Source of the DNA: an uncultured Eubacteriales bacterium
GTDB taxonomy: Bacteria > Bacillota > Clostridia > Oscillospirales > CAG-272
Assembly: GCA_934371135.1 (NCBI GenBank)
Contig: CAKRNO010000008.1
Location: forward strand, 1-57,275
Reading direction: 5' to 3'
DNA length: 57,275 bases
Every line of letters begins with the position of its first letter. Position 1 is the stretch's first letter. The notes beneath the pieces are model-generated. The model was not told where the DNA came from. It did no database searches and was given only the letters and a program-made list of their open reading frames with translations. A program made the translations under genes and the position numbers. Of this stretch, positions 1-6,149 are shown piece after piece.

Positions 1-1
1 C

Positions 2-172
2 TTCTACCGCGTGGATAAGTCGCGCTCCCGCGCGACGGGCGGTACCGGGCTCGGGCTCGCGATCGTCAAGCATATCTGTGACCTCTACGGCGCCGAGATC
101 GCCCTGACCTCGAAGCCGGGCGTCGGCACCACGGTGCGCGTCACGTTCCCGGTCGGCGGGGCAACCGCCTGA
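2..172 (+). CDS. Sensor histidine kinase, C-terminal fragment
   Basis: The window opens inside this gene; only the last 56 codons and the stop are present. The fragment carries the end of a HATPase_c domain: an F-box-like FYRVD start, the G2 box GTGLGLAIVKHI, and the usual final strand ending in GVGTTVRVTFP. These are hallmarks of PhoR/WalK-type membrane histidine kinases, which autophosphorylate and pass phosphate to a response regulator. The sensor domain and partner lie to the left of the window, so the signal cannot be named. Confidence 0.85.
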   Translation, partial: FYRVDKSRSRATGGTGLGLAIVKHICDLYGAEIALTSKPGVGTTVRVTFPVGGATA

Positions 173-254
173 CGCAGTTACGGTCACGGGAACGGTATCG
201 GATGCCCAAGGTGAACGGCTCCGGTAACAGAGAAAACGGCGGGGACGCCAAAAA

Positions 255-282
255 CAGCGCCGGTACCCCCGGCGCTGCGGCA
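255..282 (+). terminator. Hairpin after the histidine kinase
   Basis: A 9-bp perfect stem (255-263 with 269-277) has a 5-base loop and is followed by an A/T-rich run without a clean T-tract. It sits about 80 bases after the kinase stop, so it is a plausible but imperfect terminator. Confidence 0.4.
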
Positions 283-345
283 ATTTATTGCGTTGTTGCG
301 TTTTCCCGCTTTACTCGTTTTTCCCCTTGTTTGATATATCTGAAA

Positions 346-384
346 ATACAAAGAGAGCCCGCGTCACGCGGGCTCTCTTTGTAT
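346..384. terminator. Bidirectional terminator for the MATE gene
   Basis: A near-perfect palindrome has an 18-19-bp stem around a tiny TCA loop, with A-rich left and T-rich right flanks. It lies just past the stop codon of the leftward MATE gene at 411. Confidence 0.75.
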
Positions 385-410
385 AAGACGGTGCGGCGGC
401 ATCCGTCGGG

Positions 411-1841
411 TCATCTTTGCTCCTCCGCGGCGGTGTAGGGCTCGGCTGCCTCTGCGGCGGCGCCGACCGTTTCTCCCTCCGGTACTGCCGGGGTGTTATC
501 CCCCTTCGGCATGACCTTGCGGAGCACATGGATGAAGTAGATGATCTCCCCGATGGCGGTCAGCGTCCAGGAGAAGATGTAGAGGAGGTACAGCGAGGGG
601 ATGGTACGGAAGTGGGCGAACACGGTGTAGATCCACAGGATGCGGAACAGGCAGGAGCCGGAGATCACGACCGCGGTCGGTACGATGGTTTTTCCGAGCC
701 CTCGCGAGGCGGCGATGGTACCGTCCATAAAGGCGGAGATGCAGTAGGAGAAAGCCATGATGGAGAGGCGCTTCATCCCGGCGTCGATGACCTCCGGTTC
801 GGTCGTGAACAGGGCGAGGAACTGCCGCCCGCCGAAGAACAGGAAGAAGCCGAACGCGAGCGCGAAGGAGAAGGCGAGCCCGACGCAGATGCCATAGCTT
901 TTCAGCACCCGATCACGCTTTTTTGCGCCGTAATTCTGCGCCATGAAGGCGGTGCACGCCATATAGAACGCCGCCATCATATCGTAGACGAGCGCGTCGG
1001 AGTTTGCCGCCGCGGAGTTGCCCTCCACCATGATGGTGTCGAAGGAGTTGACCGCCGACTGGATAAAGAGGTTGGCGACGGCGAAGATGGAGTTCTGCAG
1101 CCCGGCAGGGAGCCCGAGCGTGAGGATGGAGCCGGAGGCAGCGCCGTCAAAGCGCAGCTCCCGCACAGACAGGCGGTAATGCTCGCGGCAGGTGAAAAGG
1201 CGGATGAGGACGAGTACCGCGGAGAGATACTGGGAGGCGACGCTCGCGACGGCGACGCCGAGGACGCTCCACTGACAGACGATGACGAAAAACAGGTTGA
1301 GCCCGATGTTCAGGGCACCCGACAGGGACAGGTACAGGAGCGGCCGCCGGGAGTCTCCCGCCGCCCCGAGGATGCCGTTGCCGTAGTTGTAGACGGCGAG
1401 GGCAGGGGCGCCGAGCAGATATACGCGCGTGTAGAGCTCCGCCCCGGCGAGCAGCTCCTCCTTGGTGTCGAGCAGACGGAGGAGGGGGCGCGCGGCAGAG
1501 ATGCCGACCGCCGAGATGAGGATGCCGTATATGACGGAGATCAGGAGGGCAGAGTGCACGACGCGGCGCAGGCGGGAGGTATCGCCGGCGCCGATGTGCC
1601 GCGCGGCGAGGGAGTTGATGCCGCTCCCCATCCCGATGAGGAGCCCCGTAAAGAGCAGGACGAGCGTCGAGCAGGAGCCGACGGCGCCGAGCGCCTCTTT
1701 ACCGGCAAATCTGCCGACGACGGCGACATCCGACATATTGAAAAGGACCTGCAGGATGTTGGAGAGCACGAGTGGCAGGCTGAAAAGGACAATATTCTTA
1801 AAAAGAGGACCCTCGGTCATATCGATGGTTCTTTGTTTCAT
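411..1841 (-). CDS. MATE family multidrug/cation antiporter
   Basis: This 476-residue polytopic protein has the DinF/NorM-type N-terminus (an M-T-E-G-P-L-F-K start leading into a first helix), two pseudo-symmetric bundles of six predicted helices, and family motifs such as GRFAGKEALGAVG near residue 45. MATE proteins export cationic drugs or metabolites in exchange for Na+ or H+. The C-terminus has a roughly 30-residue acidic Ala/Glu-rich tail after the last helix, absent from typical members. A second MATE gene lies on the other side of an AraC-type regulator (3034-4440), which suggests linked control, but the substrate cannot be told from sequence. Confidence 0.9.
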   Translation of the reverse strand: MKQRTIDMTEGPLFKNIVLFSLPLVLSNILQVLFNMSDVAVVGRFAGKEALGAVGSCSTLVLLFTGLLIGMGSGINSLAARHIGAGDTSRLRRVVHSALLISVIYGILISAVGISAARPLLRLLDTKEELLAGAELYTRVYLLGAPALAVYNYGNGILGAAGDSRRPLLYLSLSGALNIGLNLFFVIVCQWSVLGVAVASVASQYLSAVLVLIRLFTCREHYRLSVRELRFDGAASGSILTLGLPAGLQNSIFAVANLFIQSAVNSFDTIMVEGNSAAANSDALVYDMMAAFYMACTAFMAQNYGAKKRDRVLKSYGICVGLAFSFALAFGFFLFFGGRQFLALFTTEPEVIDAGMKRLSIMAFSYCISAFMDGTIAASRGLGKTIVPTAVVISGSCLFRILWIYTVFAHFRTIPSLYLLYIFSWTLTAIGEIIYFIHVLRKVMPKGDNTPAVPEGETVGAAAEAAEPYTAAEEQR

Positions 1842-2100
1842 TCGCTTCGTTCACCTGAAAAAAGAGATTGGAGGCTGATGTGGTGCGCCGTAAAACGGCG
1901 GCTCGCGGAGACAGCCTCCGCTTGGCGCACAAGGGGGCATCCTCCGGGCGCGCCTTTCGTTCTGCGGGCAGAACGCGCGCAGGCAGGCGCAACTCTATTA
2001 TTGTAACGATAAACAAAGGGAAAAGCAAGCCCCTGCGGGCGCTTTTTTTCAATATGCGGGGAAGCGATGCCGTGTGACATACGGCGGCGACCGCGGGCTG

Positions 2101-2850
2101 TCAGCCTGCGTCGCCGGTATAGGCGCTCGGCGGGATGCCGACCCGCGCCTTGAACATCCGTGAAAAATAGGCGGCGTCCGAGAAGCCGCACGCCTCTGCG
2201 ACCGTGTCCAGGGATTCGTGGCTGGCGCGCCGGAGCAGGAGCAGCCGCTTTGCCGCACGGATGCGCAGATCGAGGAGATATTCGTGCGGGGTCTTGCCCG
2301 TCTCGTGGCGAAAGAGCCGGCGGATGTGGTCGGCACAGTAGCCGCTGCCGGCGAGCACCTCGTCAATGCGGAAGGCGGGGTCGGACATATTCTGCGTGAG
2401 CAGGCGGATGACCTGCCCGATGCGTATGTCTGTCGGTGCCTGGCGTGTGCGCAGCAGGAACAGCTCCTCGAGCGCATCCACGAGGTGCCCCGTAAACTTG
2501 GCGGCGCCGTCTTGCCCGCGGCGGTGCAGGATGGGGAAAATAAGCGCCATCAGCGCCTGCACGGTGTGCCCCGCATCGTCCGTGAGGATCACCGGGTCGC
2601 TGTCGTCGGGGAGCGGGAACCCCGAGATGCGGAAGGAGTAATTCTGATAGGAACTCGCCGAGGCCTCCGTGTGCGGGGTGTTCGGCGGGATGCAGATGAT
2701 GCTGTACGGGTCGAAGTGCTCGGTGCGTTCGCCGTTGCCGAAGGTGATCTCGCCCTCGCCGCGGATGATGGCGAGGATTTCCCACGTCGCGTGCGTGTGC
2801 AGCGGGCAGGAGGAGAGGACGGGAGATTTCCAGCCGTAATCTATTTGCAT
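2101..2850 (-). CDS. AraC/XylS family transcriptional regulator
   Basis: The 249-residue protein has an N-terminal cupin-like sensor domain (residues about 10-90, with an HTHATWE metal/ligand-type strand and a PPNTPHT turn) and a C-terminal AraC DNA-binding domain (about 150-245). The latter has two helix-turn-helix units and the signature ACGFSDAAYFSRMFKARVG. AraC proteins bind small ligands through the cupin and activate or repress nearby promoters. It reads divergently from the MATE gene at 3034 and in the same direction as the MATE gene at 411, so it probably controls one or both. The start is supported by GGAGG six bases upstream. Confidence 0.92.
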   Translation of the reverse strand: MQIDYGWKSPVLSSCPLHTHATWEILAIIRGEGEITFGNGERTEHFDPYSIICIPPNTPHTEASASSYQNYSFRISGFPLPDDSDPVILTDDAGHTVQALMALIFPILHRRGQDGAAKFTGHLVDALEELFLLRTRQAPTDIRIGQVIRLLTQNMSDPAFRIDEVLAGSGYCADHIRRLFRHETGKTPHEYLLDLRIRAAKRLLLLRRASHESLDTVAEACGFSDAAYFSRMFKARVGIPPSAYTGDAG

Positions 2851-2890
2851 TGTGTGCCTCCGTGACGGCGGATCCGTCTTTTCGGCTTAT

Positions 2891-2919
2891 ATCATAGCAC
2901 GGCACAGTCGGGAAAGCAA
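2891..2919 (-). promoter_or_regulatory. Promoter of the AraC-type gene
   Basis: On the minus strand TTGCTT and TATGAT are separated by 17 bases, about 40 bases ahead of the start codon. Confidence 0.6.
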
Positions 2920-2936
2920 TGTGCCTGCCTGAAAAA

Positions 2937-2963
2937 ATGTCGGAAATGTCCAAATAGATGTCG
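2937..2963. promoter_or_regulatory. Three ATGTC direct repeats between AraC and MATE
   Basis: ATGTC occurs three times here (about 2937, 2946 and 2958) in the short divergent intergenic region. Direct repeats of this kind are typical AraC-family half sites, so it is a candidate operator; assignment is inference. Confidence 0.35.
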
Positions 2964-3033
2964 TTCCCGCACATGGCATTTTTACGGCAGGATATCTATA
3001 CTGTTCTCGATGGATCGGGAAAGGAGGGACCAC

Positions 3034-4440
3034 ATGATGCGTGATCTGACGCGCGGGAGACCGCTCGGGCTGATTGCGGCATTTGCCGTTTCTCTTTTGG
3101 CGGCAAATCTCATGTCGCAGATCTATAGCCTCGTGGACAGCGTGATGGTCGGTCGGCTGGTGGCGCCGGAGGGCATCGGTGCCATTGGCGCCACAGGGAA
3201 CATTATCGGTGTAGCAAACTCGCTCGGCGGCGGGCTTATCAGCGGCTTCGGCATCACCCTCGGGCGCTACTGGGGGGCGGGGCAGAAGGATAAGCTGCGC
3301 CGTGTAATGGCGAATATATGGTATCTCACCACCGCAATGTCCCTTTTGCTGATGGTTACGGTTGCGTTGACGCTCCGTCCGATGCTGCGCATCACCCATG
3401 TGCCGGAGGAATTGCTCCCGATGGCGCTTGACTACACATACATCGTCATTTACTCGATGCCGCTCTCTTTTTTCGGGGGCGTTTTCGGGACGGCGTTCCG
3501 TTCGCTCGGTGATAGCAAAACGCCGCTCCTGACCTCGCTCATCGGCGGCGCGGCGAATGTCGGCTACAACTACCTCTTTATGCGCGTCATACCACTCGGG
3601 ATTGCGGGGGCGGCGATCGGTACCGCGCTCTCCGCCGGGACCTCGCTGCTTCTGAATCTCGTCTTTTTCTGCCGGAGGCTGCCGATGCTGCGTATGCGCC
3701 GTGCGGACGCGCGCCCTCTGTTCGGTGAAATGGGACGGCTTTTCCTCGTCGGATTTCCCGTCGGGCTGCAAAACTCCATCACCAGCATCAGCGGCATTAT
3801 TCTGCAGGATGCCATCAACCGGCAGGGGATGGAGGCGGTGACGGGTGTCGCCACCGGCAACAAGATCGTAGGCATGATATGGGTCATGATCGCGACCATC
3901 GAAACGACGCTGATCTTTTTCGCCGCGCAGAACCGCGGCGCGATGGAGGTCAGGCGGATCCGGCAGGGGATGCGCGAGACCGCATTTGCAACACTGGCGA
4001 TGATGGCGGTCATTACGCTGGCGGTCGACCTTCTGGGGGAGAGGCTGTTCGTGCCGTTTGTGGGGCATGACGAAGCGCTCCTGTCGATCGCTGCCGATAT
4101 GGTGCGTACACAGCTGTGGTTCTTCCCGTTCATGGTGATGCTCTCTATGCTGCGCGGTACGGTACAGGGTATGGGCTACACGGCTCCCGCCGCTATCTGC
4201 GGGGTCATGGAGCTGACGGCGCGTTTCGTTGTTTCCCGCACGGCGAAGACGCTCCGGGCGCTCTATTTTGCGGGCCCCGCAGCATGGGTGCTGACCACGC
4301 TGTTTCTCGCGGTGCTCTATCCGTTCCTTCTGCGGCGCCTTAACAGGCGTGTGGAGGATGAAAAGCGGTTGCGGGTGCCGGCGCCCTGCGCCGGGGCTAC
4401 GGCGGTACCGGATGCGGAGGAGCAGCACGCCGCGGTATAA
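3034..4440 (+). CDS. MATE family efflux transporter
   Basis: The 468-residue membrane protein has twelve predicted helices and MATE motifs in the first bundle (MSQIYSLVDSVMVGRLV, GIGAIGATGNI) and second bundle (GFPVGLQNSI). It belongs to a different MATE subgroup from the gene at 411 because the two diverge outside the motifs. I chose the ATG at 3034 because AAGGAGG lies six bases upstream; the in-frame ATG at 3010 precedes that Shine-Dalgarno sequence. The last 25 residues form a Cys/Ala/Glu-rich tail. It is divergent from the AraC-type regulator, its likely controller. Substrate unknown. Confidence 0.9.
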   Translation: MMRDLTRGRPLGLIAAFAVSLLAANLMSQIYSLVDSVMVGRLVAPEGIGAIGATGNIIGVANSLGGGLISGFGITLGRYWGAGQKDKLRRVMANIWYLTTAMSLLLMVTVALTLRPMLRITHVPEELLPMALDYTYIVIYSMPLSFFGGVFGTAFRSLGDSKTPLLTSLIGGAANVGYNYLFMRVIPLGIAGAAIGTALSAGTSLLLNLVFFCRRLPMLRMRRADARPLFGEMGRLFLVGFPVGLQNSITSISGIILQDAINRQGMEAVTGVATGNKIVGMIWVMIATIETTLIFFAAQNRGAMEVRRIRQGMRETAFATLAMMAVITLAVDLLGERLFVPFVGHDEALLSIAADMVRTQLWFFPFMVMLSMLRGTVQGMGYTAPAAICGVMELTARFVVSRTAKTLRALYFAGPAAWVLTTLFLAVLYPFLLRRLNRRVEDEKRLRVPAPCAGATAVPDAEEQHAAV

Positions 4441-4474
4441 CAAAGAGGAGCCGAAAAAATACGGCTCCTCTTTG
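4441..4474. terminator. Bidirectional terminator between MATE and TIR-methyltransferase
   Basis: A 13-bp perfect stem (CAAAGAGGAGCCG and its complement) encloses an A-rich loop. It begins right after the MATE stop and ends two bases before the stop of the convergent gene. Nearly the same stem recurs at 13124. Confidence 0.85.
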
Positions 4475-4476
4475 TG

Positions 4477-5823
4477 TTATGTCTTTTGTGCGACGTAGAC
4501 GAAATCGACCTCCTGGTACCAGAAGGATTCGTCGCCGAACAGGTCTTCGAGCTTTTTGAGGGCGTATTCCATCCACCGCACGTCGTTCGTCAGCGTCAGG
4601 CTGTCCGGGTCTTTCGCGAGCAGGTTCTGCAGGTAGTTGATGCGGTAGGCGAACCGCTCGTCGAAGATGTCCATCCGCTCGTCAAAGTCCTTACCGGTCA
4701 GATCCTTGACGTAAGGGAAAGCCCGGATCTGCTTGTAGCCGGAGGAATAGAGCTGGCGGTAGAGCTTGCGCCCGTTGTGGCGGTCGGAGACGCCGGGGGT
4801 GGACAGGTGCTTGTCGATGATCTTCTGCACGAGCCCGTCGTCTCCGTAGGAGATTACGCTCCCGTCGTCCGATCCGCGCAGGATGATGTACCCGCCGCGG
4901 CGCAGGAACTTCCGCAGTCGGCGGAGCGCGCCGACGGGGTCTTTCAGGTGGTGGATGACGAGGGAGGAGAAAATGATGTCGAAGGCAGGGATGCCTGCCG
5001 CCGCCATGAGCGCTTCCATCCGCTCCTCGAAATCGGGGGCTTCCATATCCGCAGTGTCAAAGGTGAAATGCGGCTCGCGGTTGCCCGCCTTGGCCTTTTC
5101 GATGCAGGAGGCGCTGCGGTCGATGCCGAGCAGGCGGATCTCCTGATCCGTCCTGCCGCCGAAGCGGTCGAAGGTCACATATCCGTAGGCGCAGCCCGCG
5201 TCGAGGATGTGGACGACGGGCTCCGTGATGTGAGAGAGCGCGTATTCGATGGCGGGCATATCGGCGGGGCGGGTATTCTCCGCCTGGACGTGGAGCCGCC
5301 GCAGCTCCCGGTGTGCAGAGGGGTCATAGGAGGAGTCGCGGGCGTCCCTGTTCTGCTTTTTCGCGGTGCTCTGCTCCGCCTTTTTGCCGAGCGCCGAGAC
5401 GACGAAGGCCGCAACCTCGTCCGGCGCTGTCGTCTCCAGGGCAAAGGACTCGAAATTGCGGAGCGCCATCGGGCGGTCTGCCCGCGCGATGCTCTGCGAG
5501 AGGTAGGGGACGATGATACCGCCCGGCTTGTCCCCCGAGAGGATCTCCTCGTGAAAGCTGCTCCACTCGTACTTGACCCAGGTGGAGGTCAGGTATTTGA
5601 GGGAGGAGCCGATGACGATCATGACGCGCGCTTCGATGAGCGCGTGCTCGATGGCGTCCTTATAGGCGGCTTCCCCGAACTCAAACAGGGTGACGTTGCT
5701 GAAAAAGACGTTGACCCCGGCATCCTTGAGCCGCGCATAGAGCGCCTCCGCCAGCTGGCTGTCCGTCGTGCGCTGACCGTTGCTGTCGTTGTTTTTAAAG
5801 GAAATAAACGCTTCGTATGCCAT
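4477..5823 (-). CDS. TIR domain fused to class I SAM methyltransferase
   Basis: This 448-residue protein joins two domains rarely seen together. Residues 3-140 form a TIR domain: EAFISFKN at the start, VFFS at 39-42, MIVIGSS at 68-74, then SxxYxxSxWVxxE with Glu86 at the place of the catalytic glutamate of NAD-cleaving TIR enzymes. A charged linker (about 145-175) leads to a Rossmann methyltransferase: ILDAGCAYG at 206-214 (SAM motif I), a GID motif after strand 2, a FSSLVIHHL motif IV region and a GGYIILRG strand. The C-terminal 100 residues are helical and unassigned. No signal peptide or membrane segment is seen, so it should be cytosolic. The start at 5823 has AAGGAGG eight bases upstream; the in-frame ATG at 5856 lies at the predicted transcription start and is unlikely. 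Domain calls are firm; function is unknown. Confidence 0.88.
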   Translation of the reverse strand: MAYEAFISFKNNDSNGQRTTDSQLAEALYARLKDAGVNVFFSNVTLFEFGEAAYKDAIEHALIEARVMIVIGSSLKYLTSTWVKYEWSSFHEEILSGDKPGGIIVPYLSQSIARADRPMALRNFESFALETTAPDEVAAFVVSALGKKAEQSTAKKQNRDARDSSYDPSAHRELRRLHVQAENTRPADMPAIEYALSHITEPVVHILDAGCAYGYVTFDRFGGRTDQEIRLLGIDRSASCIEKAKAGNREPHFTFDTADMEAPDFEERMEALMAAAGIPAFDIIFSSLVIHHLKDPVGALRRLRKFLRRGGYIILRGSDDGSVISYGDDGLVQKIIDKHLSTPGVSDRHNGRKLYRQLYSSGYKQIRAFPYVKDLTGKDFDERMDIFDERFAYRINYLQNLLAKDPDSLTLTNDVRWMEYALKKLEDLFGDESFWYQEVDFVYVAQKT

Positions 5824-5861
5824 GGCGGCAGCCTCCTTTTTCGTGAAAATCAACATTATAA

Positions 5862-5890
5862 ATTATACTCCCGCGCGCGCGGCGTGTCAA
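5862..5890 (-). promoter_or_regulatory. Consensus promoter of the TIR-methyltransferase gene
   Basis: On the minus strand TTGACA and TATAAT are separated by exactly 17 bases, a perfect sigma-A consensus and the best match in the window. It places the transcript start near 5855. Confidence 0.85.
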
Positions 5891-5922
5891 TCGGCGGAGG
5901 ATAAAAATTCATGCATTTGCCA

Positions 5923-5951
5923 TTGACAAGCGGGAGAGGATATGGTACAAT
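5923..5951 (+). promoter_or_regulatory. Promoter of the riboswitch and P-type ATPase transcript
   Basis: TTGACA and TACAAT are 17 bases apart. It is back to back with the TIR-methyltransferase promoter; the two -35 boxes are only 32 bases apart. Confidence 0.85.
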
Positions 5952-5958
5952 AAGCTAT

Positions 5959-6113
5959 CCATAGGGGAGTAATTGACGCGTTCCGGCGCGTAACAGTTTC
6001 AACAACACGGGCACCTCGGGTGCTTGGGACTGTTTTAAACGATGAGACTTGTGGTACAGCCCGAGCTGTGCCGCAATGACGAGAGGTCAGGCACGGCGCC
6101 TGACTTTTTTTGT
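5959..6113 (+). ncRNA. yybP-ykoY manganese riboswitch with intrinsic terminator
   Basis: Between the promoter and the P-type ATPase lies a structured leader. It has the conserved GGGGAGTA element (5964-5971), a hairpin at 5976-5992, a long stem formed by ACAGT/ACTGT arms enclosing a GCACC/GGGTGC hairpin (about 5993-6032), a GATGAGACTT element (6041-6050) and another hairpin (6052-6072). Then comes a strong terminator, GTCAGGC/GCCTGAC with seven Ts (6086-6111), 38 bases before the start codon. The GGGGAGUA and GAGAC loops are the Mn2+-binding features of yybP-ykoY RNAs, which commonly precede P-type ATPases and mntP. The expected logic is Mn2+ binding preventing termination. I could not run a covariance search. 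Confidence 0.78.
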
Positions 6114-6149
6114 TGAATCACGCACGGTGCGTAAAAACAGGAGGACGGT

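Noticed and set aside
5823..5856. ATG at 5856 as start of the TIR protein
   Set aside because: It coincides with the predicted transcript start and lacks a usable ribosome site, while 5823 has AAGGAGG.
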